DNA from: Lentilactobacillus kefiri
GTDB lineage: Bacteria; Bacillota; Bacilli; Lactobacillales; Lactobacillaceae
NCBI RefSeq assembly: GCF_007989105.1
Contig: NZ_BJVK01000003.1
Coordinates: forward strand, 88,643-152,642
Length of the DNA stretch: 64,000 bases
Reading direction: 5' to 3'
The translations under genes were made by a program, and so were the position numbers. Within the stretch, counting starts at the first letter, position 1; the number at the start of each line of letters is the position of its first letter. The notes beneath the pieces were generated by a model that saw only the letters and a list, made by a program, of their open reading frames with translations, made no database searches and was not told the origin of the DNA. This document shows positions 35,048-44,028 of the stretch, piece after piece.

Positions 35048-36052
35048 CTATTGAATGGGTTTTTGAGTTGCCAAAATGTCATCAATCTTCTTAAGTTCCT
35101 CATCAGAGAACTTGAGGTTATCCAACGCCTTCACGTTATCCAGCAGCTGTTCCGGTCGGCTGACCCCAATCAAAACACTGGCAATTTCCGGTTCACGCAG
35201 GTTCCAGGCCAACGCCATTTCAGCAAGTGTCTGTCCCCGGTCTGCAGCAACCTGATTTAGCTTCTTAACGGTATTAATAGTTTCATCAACTTGTTTCTCA
35301 TGCAGGAATGGACTGGTTGATTTGTGGACACGAGAGTCGGCAGGAATGCCATTCAGGTACTTATCAGTCAACAACCCTTGCGCTAATGAGCTAAAGCTGA
35401 CAGCAGCCTTATGTTCCTTTTTCAATACTGGGAACAGGTCGTTTTCAATATGACGGTCAAACATGTTGTATCGCGGTTGATGAATCACAAACGGCGTGTT
35501 CAAATCATTGAAGATCTTGGTAATTTCCGCCGTTTGCTTGCCATCATAGTTCGAAATGCCAATATACAACGCCTTGCCTTCATGAACCAGCTCATCCAAA
35601 GCAAGTGCGGTTTCTTCCAACGGTGTCTCAGGATCAAACCGGTGGGAATAGAAAATGTCGACATAATCCAAGCCCATCCGTTTCAAGCTTTGGTTGGCAC
35701 TGGCAATAATGTTCTTGCGGGAACCCCACTCACCGTATGGACCTGGCCACATGTAGTAGCCGGCTTTACTGGCAATAATCATTTCATCCCGGTAAGGCTT
35801 CATATCAGTAGCCATAATCCGGCCGAAGTTCTCTTCGGCACTACCAGGTTCCGGGCCATAATTATTTGCCAAATCAAAGTAGGTAATCCCCAAATCAAAC
35901 GCCTGGTGAATAATTGCCTTCTGATTTTCAAATGAATCAACACTGCCAAAATTATGCCAGAGGCCTAAACTGAGAGCTGGAATTTTTAAGCCGCTTCTAC
36001 CAACGCGGTTATAAACCATTTTATCGTAACGATCTTTGGATGCTTGATACAT
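35048..36052 (-). CDS. Aldo/keto reductase, YghZ/L-glyceraldehyde 3-phosphate reductase type
   Basis: 334 residues. YghZ-type N-terminus NRVGRSGLKIPALSLGLWHNFG, AKR catalytic Asp and Tyr in TYFDLANNYGPEPGSAEENFG, Lys in IASKAGYYMWPGPYG, His in YSHRFDPETPLEE. The block SFSSLAQGLLTDKYLNGIP and the C-terminal SVLIGVSRPEQL complete the AKR14 pattern. Such enzymes reduce toxic aldehydes (L-glyceraldehyde 3-phosphate, methylglyoxal) with NADPH. It is divergent from a MerR gene, with a perfect 20-bp palindrome between them. It is probably aldehyde-inducible. Confidence 0.9.
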   Translation of the reverse strand: MYQASKDRYDKMVYNRVGRSGLKIPALSLGLWHNFGSVDSFENQKAIIHQAFDLGITYFDLANNYGPEPGSAEENFGRIMATDMKPYRDEMIIASKAGYYMWPGPYGEWGSRKNIIASANQSLKRMGLDYVDIFYSHRFDPETPLEETALALDELVHEGKALYIGISNYDGKQTAEITKIFNDLNTPFVIHQPRYNMFDRHIENDLFPVLKKEHKAAVSFSSLAQGLLTDKYLNGIPADSRVHKSTSPFLHEKQVDETINTVKKLNQVAADRGQTLAEMALAWNLREPEIASVLIGVSRPEQLLDNVKALDNLKFSDEELKKIDDILATQKPIQ

Positions 36053-36088
36053 TTCGCCATCTCCTAAATTGTTTAGCTTAAATGTAAC

Positions 36089-36108
36089 ACTTCAAGTATA
36101 CTTGAAGT
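36089..36108. promoter_or_regulatory. MerR-type operator, 20-bp perfect palindrome
   Basis: ACTTCAAGTATACTTGAAGT, perfectly symmetric, in the 86-bp gap between the divergent aldo/keto reductase and MerR genes. It is placed 30 bp before the MerR start and 37 bp before the reductase start. The half-site CTTCAAGT is typical of aldehyde-responsive MerR regulators (AdhR/NmlR type). Confidence 0.8.
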
Positions 36109-36138
36109 AAAATTATTTCAACTCAGGGGGCTAATCAA

Positions 36139-36567
36139 TTGGAAACAACCACTGTCAAAACTTATTCCATCACCCAAGTATCCAAAATGTATAATCTACC
36201 AACCACGACGCTGCGCTACTATGAGGATCTGGGGTTATTATACGATATTCCCCGGTTAAAGGGTCGCCGGGCTTACACTCAGCAGCACCTCAACCGGCTG
36301 GGAGCCATCTGCTGCTTCAAGGATACCGGCATGACGTTAAAGGAACTCCAAGAACTCTTTGAAGCCCAGGACAATGACAATGATCTGACCAAGACCTGTG
36401 AGATTCTGGACAACCATTATGAACGGGTGTTGGAACAGTTGGCTCAGCTAAAAAAGAATGAGCGTCATATCAAACGTAAGGTCCGATTTTACCATGATAT
36501 CAAATCAGCCAAGGAGAATCACACTGAGATGCCTGACTGGGATGATTATCGGGATCGGGATTTTTAA
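36139..36567 (+). CDS. MerR-family transcriptional regulator
   Basis: 142 residues, TTG start at 36139 after AGGGGG. Helix-turn-helix YSITQVSKMYNLPTTTLRYYEDLGLL, wing with RLKGRRAYTQQHLNRL, then a long dimer helix (about 70-120). There is no C-terminal metal-binding loop; a Cys pair (ICCF) sits at the end of the DNA-binding domain and one Cys in TKTCEIL, which may sense electrophiles as in AdhR/NmlR. It probably controls itself and the divergent reductase through the palindrome at 36089-36108. Confidence 0.85.
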   Translation: METTTVKTYSITQVSKMYNLPTTTLRYYEDLGLLYDIPRLKGRRAYTQQHLNRLGAICCFKDTGMTLKELQELFEAQDNDNDLTKTCEILDNHYERVLEQLAQLKKNERHIKRKVRFYHDIKSAKENHTEMPDWDDYRDRDF

Positions 36568-36580
36568 TTACTATATTACA

Positions 36581-36618
36581 AAGGGGTCTGAGAAATATCT
36601 CTCAGATCCCTTGAGTTT
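36581..36618. terminator. Bidirectional terminator
   Basis: AAGGGGTCTGAGA / TCTCAGATCCCTT stem between the convergent MerR gene and the oligopeptide-binding protein gene. Confidence 0.8.
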
Positions 36619-36625
36619 TGTTCAT

Positions 36626-38425
36626 TTATTTTGGATTTGACGAAGTCAGCTCCAAGTTATCCCAGAAAGTCGGGAACAAGTAATTATTGTAAGCTGCCTG
36701 CTTAAAGTTCTTCAGCCGATGGTTAACCGGTGTGAAGCTTAGCAGTGTACTTTGTGGTGCATAAGCAGCCTGCTCGTTCATATATTCCTGCCACTTCTTG
36801 AATTGTTTGGTTCGATAGCTTTGATTCCAAGCTTTGCTATTATTCAAACTGTTGAGCAGCTCAGTATTCTTCTTGGTGACAAAATGCCCCATGTTATAGG
36901 TGGCATCTTCCCCATAGAATTGAGTTGGGGTCGGTTCGTAAGTTAACTGCCAGCCGCCGACAAAGACATCAATCTTGTTTTGCTTAGGTTCACCCAAGAT
37001 TGAATAGAAACTATTAATCTCAAGTGGTCGGCCATTGGTCATTTGAACGTTCAAGCCCAACTTACGCCATTGCTGAACCTCGTAACGGGAAATTTCGTTG
37101 CTGGCAGCGGAACCCTGCATGGCACCAAAGTGAATCGTCAGTTTCTTGCCATTTGGTTGAACGTACCATTTACCCTTCTTCTTGTAGCCGGCATCCTTCA
37201 ATAACTTCTTGGCTTTGGCCATGTCATACGGGAACCCGGCTGCTTTGTTGTCGTGATACTTTTTGAAAATGGGTGGGATCAAGGTATTAGGGCGCCATTG
37301 AACACCACTGAGAACTTTTTTATTAATCTTATCCAGGTTAACAGCATAAAGCATCGCCTTTCTCAGATTCTTGTTACCCATTTTACTGTGTTTGTACATC
37401 ACGTTCTTATTCTTTTTGGTGTCAAAGTATCCCACATTAAATCCAAAGTAACCATAACTCAATCCTGGAGCACCGGCTAAAGTATATCCTTTAATATTCT
37501 TAACGGATTTGTATTGACTGGCAGGTAGACCCCCAAGGGCAAAATCGAATTTCTTTGCTTTGAAGGCTGCCGCAGCGTTACTTGAAGAAACCACCTGAAT
37601 ATCAATGTGTTTAATCTTTGGTTGTGGTCCCCAGTAATATTTATTTGGAACCCAAGCGGTTGATTCTCCTTGGACTTGATTCTGCAGCTTATAAGGGCCA
37701 ACAAAAATTGGATGTTTCCGAATTGCCGGTGCAGACGTGAGTTTAGAAATTTTAACATTCTTAATGTGGTTATACGGAACGACTGTCCCCCATAGGAATG
37801 AATTGCCGGCATATTGCATGGCTGGTGACAGGTGGGTGTAATGAATCACGACCTGTTTGCCATTTTTGCCATCGGGAAAAGTGATCCCCGAAATGGTCGT
37901 CGCCTTACCGGTGTGATAGGCGGCCATCCCTTTAATTGTTGCCATATCAGACGAATACTGTTCAGCAGCCGTATTCTTGTTGCCAATAATTTCATAGGCA
38001 TACTCAACATCCTTGGCAATCACGGGACTACCGTTGGACCACTTGGCGTTTTTACGAATAGTAATCGTTGCGGTGTTATTCAACCGATCCAACTTGAGAT
38101 TGGCCAATCCACCATTTACGATTTTGAAATCTTTATTGCTTTTAAACAGTTGATCACCGCCGCCAGGTGAATAAACGTCGGAATCTTCAACATTATCCTG
38201 TAAAACTGCCAGGGTAATTCCGGTAAATGGTGCATCAACAACTTCAGCCGCGTTCAGTGTACTATTGTTGCCGGCTTTGGTCGCCTTACCAGTCGCACTA
38301 TATGTTGTCGGCATTGAAATTGGCTTAGATTGTGATTCGGAGTTCTTATTATTCGAGCAAGCTGCGAATGCAAGCGTCGAAAGACTGACAGCCCCTAACA
38401 CCAACCACTTCTTAATATTTTTCAT
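36626..38425 (-). CDS. Oligopeptide ABC transporter substrate-binding lipoprotein (OppA-like)
   Basis: 599 residues. Lipoprotein signal with lipobox ending FAAC (Cys about 23). SBP family 5 core: ITIRKNAKWSNGSPVIAKDVEYAYEII near 115-145, AAAAFKAKKFDFALGGL, LRKAMLYAVNLDKINKKVLSG and DVFVGGWQLTYEPTPTQFYG. It captures peptides at the cell surface for an Opp/Dpp/App-type transporter. No permease or ATPase genes are adjacent, so it must serve a system encoded elsewhere. The start follows GAAGGGGA. A second, different family-5 protein is at 45735-47384. Confidence 0.88.
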   Translation of the reverse strand: MKNIKKWLVLGAVSLSTLAFAACSNNKNSESQSKPISMPTTYSATGKATKAGNNSTLNAAEVVDAPFTGITLAVLQDNVEDSDVYSPGGGDQLFKSNKDFKIVNGGLANLKLDRLNNTATITIRKNAKWSNGSPVIAKDVEYAYEIIGNKNTAAEQYSSDMATIKGMAAYHTGKATTISGITFPDGKNGKQVVIHYTHLSPAMQYAGNSFLWGTVVPYNHIKNVKISKLTSAPAIRKHPIFVGPYKLQNQVQGESTAWVPNKYYWGPQPKIKHIDIQVVSSSNAAAAFKAKKFDFALGGLPASQYKSVKNIKGYTLAGAPGLSYGYFGFNVGYFDTKKNKNVMYKHSKMGNKNLRKAMLYAVNLDKINKKVLSGVQWRPNTLIPPIFKKYHDNKAAGFPYDMAKAKKLLKDAGYKKKGKWYVQPNGKKLTIHFGAMQGSAASNEISRYEVQQWRKLGLNVQMTNGRPLEINSFYSILGEPKQNKIDVFVGGWQLTYEPTPTQFYGEDATYNMGHFVTKKNTELLNSLNNSKAWNQSYRTKQFKKWQEYMNEQAAYAPQSTLLSFTPVNHRLKNFKQAAYNNYLFPTFWDNLELTSSNPK

Positions 38426-38641
38426 GGCAATATCCCCTTCACAAGCGTGAAATTTTTATGAGACTATTTCTAATGCTTTTTTAATTATATAGCTTGTATG
38501 TGAGATATTGCAACACGAAAACTGCAAACCAAACAAAAAAGGCCTGAGATTTCTCCCCGACCAGATCCTAGTGATTGCAAAATATTTTTCATTAATTTGG
38601 GATTTAGCTCCCACATAGATAATACCACACTATGGTATGTT

Positions 38642-39205
38642 TTAAACACCCTGTGAACTCAATATAGGCATAGTTGCCGTTAAAAAGCGGTTCGCAAACG
38701 TATAATTATTCAACCAGGGTTTAATTTGATCCTTTTTAAGAATTAGCGGCATTCGGTTATGGATTGGCGACACGGACTGATTGGGCTCCGTTGTCAATAA
38801 AATACTCTGGGCAGTTCCCTGAAAAACATTGTAAAAACCGCCAATATACAACGGTTCGGGATCCTTACCATAATTAAACCAGTATTTGTCCTTATCTTTG
38901 GACCATTCAAAGAAACCAGTCGTTGGATAAACACACCTGCGAGCTTTAAATGAATCAGCAAACATCTTTTTGTCGTTCACCGTTTCCGACCGGGCATTAA
39001 TAATCAGTTGCCCCGGCTTAAACCCGGGAAATCCCCATTTCATGGCAACAACTTGGACTTGGTGCGTTCCGGGGATTACCAAAGCGGTCTGATCCGACGG
39101 GTAAACTTCACCGGTCTTGGGTTGGTACCCATTGCTCGTTGCCAGTTCATATATTCGATTGATTTCCGGATTCTTTTTGGGTTCAAACATGAATCGTCCA
39201 CACAT
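38642..39205 (-). CDS. SRAP-domain protein (HMCES/YedK family)
   Basis: 187 residues from ATG 39205 after GGTGAGGTGA. The Met is followed directly by the catalytic C2 (MCGRF), which must become the N-terminal residue. Active-site N70 (INARSET), E100 (TTGFFEW) and H149 (SPIHNRMPLIL) are present. The enzyme forms a stable thiazolidine cross-link with abasic sites in single-stranded DNA and so shields them. Single gene. Confidence 0.92.
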   Translation of the reverse strand: MCGRFMFEPKKNPEINRIYELATSNGYQPKTGEVYPSDQTALVIPGTHQVQVVAMKWGFPGFKPGQLIINARSETVNDKKMFADSFKARRCVYPTTGFFEWSKDKDKYWFNYGKDPEPLYIGGFYNVFQGTAQSILLTTEPNQSVSPIHNRMPLILKKDQIKPWLNNYTFANRFLTATMPILSSQGV

Positions 39206-39335
39206 CGGAATCACCTCACCAAAATTGTAACATTTCATTTCACTTTAAGTTACTGAAAGCGGTAGCGAGTATGAATAATCTATGGTAATATCGATTTAAA
39301 TTATTCCAAAAGTGTAAACGGGGAGCGAAGCAATT

Positions 39336-40712
39336 ATGAATTCCGAAGAAAAACAATCTCTCATAAAAGCAGTCAATGAAGCTTCTCCTGAAGGACTCAG
39401 GCAATTCATAATCAATCAGGCACAATTTGACCCAGCTTTCTTTCAAGACGTCACCGCTCAATTTGGTGATTTGGATACCGACGCCGAGTTTGCGGCTACG
39501 AAAAAGATGGTTCAAGCCACCGTGCGTCACAACAAATCTTACGGTTTCATCGATTACCAGGGTTGTATCGTGGTCTGCAACGTCTTGGACGACGTCATCA
39601 ACAAATACATGCTTCGATTCAGGCAGGGCCACTACCACCACGCAATGAACGGCCTTCTTTTTGTCGTTGAAACCGCGGGTAAAATGCTGAGCAATGCTGA
39701 TAGCAGTTCCGGTGCTCTCACCGATACATTTGACCGGGTTTACAGTGCCATGAAGAACCTGAGTACCAATATTGCCCCTGAAATCTTGGATTCTCAAAAA
39801 CAAATTTTGATAAAAGATGCCATCCGGATTTTTAAGCGAAAGTTCTTCTCAGGTTGGGCCGAGGAGCGATACAAATGCATTTTAAATATTCTCCCATTAG
39901 TGACAAGCAAATCTGCCAAAACAATTATGACTGCGTCCAAAGCAGTCATCAAATCCACCGATGATGGCTATGACACCAGCCAGTCGAAAATTTACGACAA
40001 AATTCTCCAAGCAAGAATCTTGATTCAACTTGGACAAGCTGCCGAAGCTAAACAATTCATGGATGACAACAAGGATATCCCGCAAATTCGAGAAGTTGAA
40101 ATTCAAGACGCTGTGCACAACAAACAATACCAACTGGCCGAACAGCTTTGTCTTGAGGCTTCCAAGCAGGATCAAGGTTGGCGCCGAATTTGGGAAAAAT
40201 ATCTGATCAAAATCTATGATGCAACAGACCAGCTCCAAAAGCAGGAAGATGTCCTTGAAAGCCGACTGTTCTCAAACTACCCCGATGCGTATGAACCACT
40301 CAAACAGCTAATGCAACAAGATCATACCTGGGAGAAACGTTATCCGGGTTTGCTGGCAAAAGCATCGAAGAAATTGTCGCCGGACAATTATGCGTTTATC
40401 CTCGCCAAAGAACATGAATTTGCAAAATTAATCAAAGTTGTCATGCAGCATCCGGAACTAACGGAAACTTACAGCCCCGATTTGTATGAAAGTTATCCAG
40501 ACATCATCAACAAGCTTTATTATCAAAATGTGGTGATGAATGAGAAATATCCCGGTCGCAAGGCTTATCGACGGATGGGTCGGCGAATTAAGCGTTACGC
40601 TGAATTTGGCAGTACCGACACGGCCAAAAAGTGGATTAATGAATTGATCGACAAATATCCTTCCCGGCCAGCCTTGGCTGAAGAATTGGAAAAGATCAAA
40701 ACAAAATTATGA
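39336..40712 (+). CDS. Uncharacterised alpha-helical repeat protein
   Basis: 458 residues, all helical by appearance, without signal peptide or membrane helices. Helical-hairpin (TPR-like) spacing is suggested from about 215 onward (ILIQLGQAAEAKQFM, QYQLAEQLCLEASK, KQEDVLESRLFSNYP). The C-terminus (AYRRMGRRIKRYAEFG...WINELIDKYPSRPALAEEL) looks like the tail of SWIM zinc-finger-associated proteins; no SWIM CxC...CxH motif is present here. The start ATG 39336 follows GGGGAGCGA. Monocistronic with the terminator at 40716-40751. A scaffold role is possible; function unknown. Confidence 0.7.
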   Translation: MNSEEKQSLIKAVNEASPEGLRQFIINQAQFDPAFFQDVTAQFGDLDTDAEFAATKKMVQATVRHNKSYGFIDYQGCIVVCNVLDDVINKYMLRFRQGHYHHAMNGLLFVVETAGKMLSNADSSSGALTDTFDRVYSAMKNLSTNIAPEILDSQKQILIKDAIRIFKRKFFSGWAEERYKCILNILPLVTSKSAKTIMTASKAVIKSTDDGYDTSQSKIYDKILQARILIQLGQAAEAKQFMDDNKDIPQIREVEIQDAVHNKQYQLAEQLCLEASKQDQGWRRIWEKYLIKIYDATDQLQKQEDVLESRLFSNYPDAYEPLKQLMQQDHTWEKRYPGLLAKASKKLSPDNYAFILAKEHEFAKLIKVVMQHPELTETYSPDLYESYPDIINKLYYQNVVMNEKYPGRKAYRRMGRRIKRYAEFGSTDTAKKWINELIDKYPSRPALAEELEKIKTKL

Positions 40713-40715
40713 GAT

Positions 40716-40751
40716 AAAAAATGGTTGGAACGAATTTGTTCCAACCATTTT
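40716..40751. terminator. Bidirectional terminator
   Basis: AAAAATGGTTGGAAC-GAATTT-GTTCCAACCATTTTT, 15-bp perfect stem between convergent genes. Confidence 0.9.
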
Positions 40752-40763
40752 TGAATCTTCCTT

Positions 40764-41525
40764 TTAACGACGTCGATGCTTTACAAACGTAAAGAAATGA
40801 AGGATGCATCCCAGCAACACATAAAAGATAACAACAAATGAGGCATAGCGCCACCAGAAATCAGTAGTGGAAACCAAACGCAAACCAACTTGGATTCCCA
40901 TCGTTAACAATGCCATCACCGCAACCATAAAGAACAGTTCAATATATCGTTTCAATGTACTATCATCTCTCTTTTGCTCAGTATTCAGGCGTTCGCCCCA
41001 TTTAAGACATTCCCGTTTCTTGTTTTCAGGTAATGTTTTCATTCCCCATGTGTTGGTTAATACCAACTCATGAATCTTAATCACACCGGCAGCCGACATA
41101 ACCTTATCAATGGTTCGAAAACTTTGATCGGTTACTCCGGTTACCCAGTTTTCGAATGTCTTGGTAAAACAATCTGTGATGCTTAAGTAATGCTTATTTT
41201 TAAAGCGGTCGGGATGGGTGCCACCATCGTGGTCAAAACGAACCAGTCGTTGACGCATGCAGTCAAAAAAGTCTTTCATCTTACCGGCTAAACCACCCCA
41301 ATATGTAGGTGCCGCAATCACCCAAACATCACTATCAAGCAGCTTCTTTTCCAGTTCGTCTAAAACCGGATCCTTTTTGTCACCCTTGTCCGGTTTAAAA
41401 GGATAGTCCTCCAAATAGATCATATCGGTTGTATTCGGTGCTTTGACTGCAGATAAGACGGTTTCAAGCATCATATCAGTTGCACCATCCTGCCGATGCG
41501 ATCCTAAAATTCCAAGTATTTTCAA
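40764..41525 (-). CDS. NADPH-dependent FMN reductase-like flavoprotein with C-terminal membrane helices
   Basis: 253 residues. The TTG at 41525 is taken as start, with a GGGGGG ribosome site before it. The flavodoxin-like domain shows the phosphate loop GILGSHRQDGATDMML (about 6-20) and the flavin-contact motif APTYWGGLAGKMKDFFDCM (about 73-91). After about residue 190 two hydrophobic helices follow (about 199-218 and 225-245) with a basic end KHRRR. FMN reductase-type domains are usually soluble, so this would tether a flavin reductase to the membrane. It lies 42 bp after mntH on the same strand and may be in that operon. Confidence 0.78.
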   Translation of the reverse strand: MKILGILGSHRQDGATDMMLETVLSAVKAPNTTDMIYLEDYPFKPDKGDKKDPVLDELEKKLLDSDVWVIAAPTYWGGLAGKMKDFFDCMRQRLVRFDHDGGTHPDRFKNKHYLSITDCFTKTFENWVTGVTDQSFRTIDKVMSAAGVIKIHELVLTNTWGMKTLPENKKRECLKWGERLNTEQKRDDSTLKRYIELFFMVAVMALLTMGIQVGLRLVSTTDFWWRYASFVVIFYVLLGCILHFFTFVKHRRR

Positions 41526-41567
41526 ATTTAACCCCCCAGTCATTCATCAGTTTAAAATGCGGTATTC

Positions 41568-42896
41568 CTAAATTGACGCAAGCACAAACTGCAAGTTCAA
41601 AATGGTAATGATTGATGTCAATAAATAGCCGATAACTGTGACGTACCGCCGATTAGTGTGGACACCCATCAGATCATGGTTGCTGGTTAATGCAACCATC
41701 GGAAACAATGTAAATGGCAATGCAATCGATAACGCAATTTGCGCATAAACAATAATCTCTTCAAAATCATGGTCGTTAAAGCCAACTAGAAATCCAATTG
41801 CCAAAATCGGAATCAAAGTCACAAACCTGGTTAGCAGTCGTCGTTCCCACAAGGGCAATCGGATGTGCAGGTACCCTTCCATCACAATTTGTCCAGACAG
41901 GGTACTGGTAATTGACGAAATCATTCCTGTAATCAACAACGCAAACGCAAACAGGGTGCTCATTAAAGGACTGGCCAAGCTGCCCACAATTGCCGAACTC
42001 TTCAATCCGTTATAAACATCTTGAAACGCGGAAAAGTGACTGTTGGTGTGAAAGAATAACGTACCGCCCAAAACCAGCAGCAATGCATTAATCAAGAACG
42101 CGGCCACCAAATGAACATTGGAATCCCATTTTGCAAACCGCAACGCTTCATTAACCTGCTTGGGATTGTGATAATCGTAACGCCGGCTTTGTGCCAGGGA
42201 AGAGTGAAGATAAACATTGTGAGGCATAATGGTTGCCCCAACGATCCCCAAGCTCATAATCAGCATCTCATGGTTGGTGACAATGTGGGTTGTCGGTATC
42301 AATCCTCCGGCAATCTCAACGATGTTGGGTGTTGCTCTGGTCACTTCAATGCCAAAGATAACCCCGACTATCAGAATCGCTGCCAACACAATAAATTCGA
42401 TCCTTCGAATTCCAAATCGTAAAAATAATAGCACTAACAAGACATCGAATATTGTCAACAGAATTCCGTAGACCAGCGGCAGACCAAACAATAACTTTAG
42501 AGCAATCGCGGTTCCGACAACCCCAGTCATATCCGTGGCCATCATCGCCAATTCATTAATAATCCACAGCGTATATCGGCCCGACTTGGGCACCTTTTGG
42601 GCAATTGCCTGAGCAAGGTCCAAACGGGCAACCACTCCCAGCTTGATTGACAGTGTCTGCATGAACATCGCCACCAAAATGGACATCAATAGGACCGAGA
42701 GCAGGGCGTACCGGAACTGACTGCCACCAGAAAGCGACGTCAGCCAGTTGCCGGGATCCATATAACCGACAGCGACCAAGGCACCAGGCCCACTATAGGC
42801 TAAAAATTTCTGGAGGAATGACGTTTCATACACGCTGGGAACTTCCACACTTTGGTTAATTTCATCGAGGCTTTTATGCGTGGGTTCCTGACTCAT
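41568..42896 (-). CDS. mntH: Nramp-family divalent metal:H+ symporter MntH
   Basis: 442 residues, 11 helices. The helix-1 metal motif GYMDPGNW and the helix-6 motif GATIMPHNVYLHSS are both intact and coordinate Mn(II)/Fe(II). Start ATG 42896 after GGGGAGG; it overlaps the end of hemH by 23 bp, indicating coupled expression. Manganese uptake is central to peroxide tolerance in lactobacilli. Coupling to ferrochelatase points to control by iron or manganese, but I could not identify a Fur or MntR box. Confidence 0.93.
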   Translation of the reverse strand: MSQEPTHKSLDEINQSVEVPSVYETSFLQKFLAYSGPGALVAVGYMDPGNWLTSLSGGSQFRYALLSVLLMSILVAMFMQTLSIKLGVVARLDLAQAIAQKVPKSGRYTLWIINELAMMATDMTGVVGTAIALKLLFGLPLVYGILLTIFDVLLVLLFLRFGIRRIEFIVLAAILIVGVIFGIEVTRATPNIVEIAGGLIPTTHIVTNHEMLIMSLGIVGATIMPHNVYLHSSLAQSRRYDYHNPKQVNEALRFAKWDSNVHLVAAFLINALLLVLGGTLFFHTNSHFSAFQDVYNGLKSSAIVGSLASPLMSTLFAFALLITGMISSITSTLSGQIVMEGYLHIRLPLWERRLLTRFVTLIPILAIGFLVGFNDHDFEEIIVYAQIALSIALPFTLFPMVALTSNHDLMGVHTNRRYVTVIGYLLTSIITILNLQFVLASI

Positions 42897-43848
42897 TTGT
42901 CTGACCTCCCCGAAGTTGTTTAACGCTTATGTCTGCCAGAAAATGACAAAAGTCATTACTGGCATTCATTGGCTTAACTGCATCAAAGACAATCCCGCCA
43001 CTCGCCTTAAATGTTTGGTAGTTTTGGACATTATTTTCTTCAATCGTTTCCAGACAATCCTCCACGAATGAAGGGGTAACCAACAAGACGTTCCGTTTGC
43101 CCATGGCCGCCAATTCCATTAAATAATTTTTCAAGTAAGGTTTCAGCCAGGGCATTGGTCCAAATTTAGACTGGAAAACAGTCTTCACCTTGGATTGAGG
43201 GACCTTGGTCAAATACTTCATGACCCCAGCAGTGGTGGCCTCACATTCGCCTTTATAAGGGTCCCCTTTCTTAACCATGGACATTGGAATGCCGTGGTAG
43301 CTGAAAATTACGGCATCATAATCCTTTTTGGGGTATGCCTCATCAATCTGCTTTGCCAAAATCTGTTGGTACTTTGGCTCGTCATAAAAATTCTTAATGA
43401 TGTGGGTCTTAATGCCGGTTGAATGGACCTTTTCAATAATTGTGTCGTGGGTACTTTGCGTGTAATTCGGGAACAGTGGCAAAACAACAATCTGGCTGTC
43501 ACCATGGTCTTTCATTTCACGCAGGACATCGACAATTCGCGGCTGACCGTAGTTCATAGCGTATTGAACGTCCCAGTCCGGCAAATCATGCTGAACTTTT
43601 TGCTGCATGATTTCCGTGTAGGCCGTGAGTGGTGACCCCGCCTTCGTCCACATATGTTGATAAAAGGTTGCGGATCGCCAAGTTCGGGTGGGTAAAATGA
43701 TCCCACGCAAAATCGGCTGCCAGAACCATTTTGGCAGCGTGACCACGTTTTGATCGCTGAGAAACTCTTTTAAATAAGCTTTCACATCTTTATTACTGGG
43801 TGATACTGGTGAACCCAAATTCACGAGTAACAAGCCATTTTTCGTCAA
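42874..43848 (-). CDS. hemH: Ferrochelatase (HemH/CpfC)
   Basis: 324 residues; TTG start at 43848 after GAGGAGGGG. Metal-inserting His H185 in IFSYHGIP and Glu E263 in SFVEDCLETIEE; also LVNLGSP at the N-terminus and LFPNYTQST. It inserts Fe(II) into porphyrin or coproporphyrin. Lactobacilli of this group generally lack full haem synthesis, so the enzyme may act on an imported porphyrin or run in reverse to release iron. The mntH overlap supports a metal-related role. Confidence 0.92.
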   Translation of the reverse strand: MTKNGLLLVNLGSPVSPSNKDVKAYLKEFLSDQNVVTLPKWFWQPILRGIILPTRTWRSATFYQHMWTKAGSPLTAYTEIMQQKVQHDLPDWDVQYAMNYGQPRIVDVLREMKDHGDSQIVVLPLFPNYTQSTHDTIIEKVHSTGIKTHIIKNFYDEPKYQQILAKQIDEAYPKKDYDAVIFSYHGIPMSMVKKGDPYKGECEATTAGVMKYLTKVPQSKVKTVFQSKFGPMPWLKPYLKNYLMELAAMGKRNVLLVTPSFVEDCLETIEENNVQNYQTFKASGGIVFDAVKPMNASNDFCHFLADISVKQLRGGQTNESGTHA

Positions 43849-44028
43849 GACGATCCCCTCCTCGCCATATAGTACTTATTTTAGAGGTTTCTCATGTGAA
43901 AGACAATTCAAACAGCCCTGAAAGACCCTCACAACGTCAAATATTGGCTCGTTTTAAACTTAATTGACCTTCTGCAATGAAATTGCCGGACATGTTGGGT
44001 ACAATGGAAGAAGGAAGGACGTGATACC

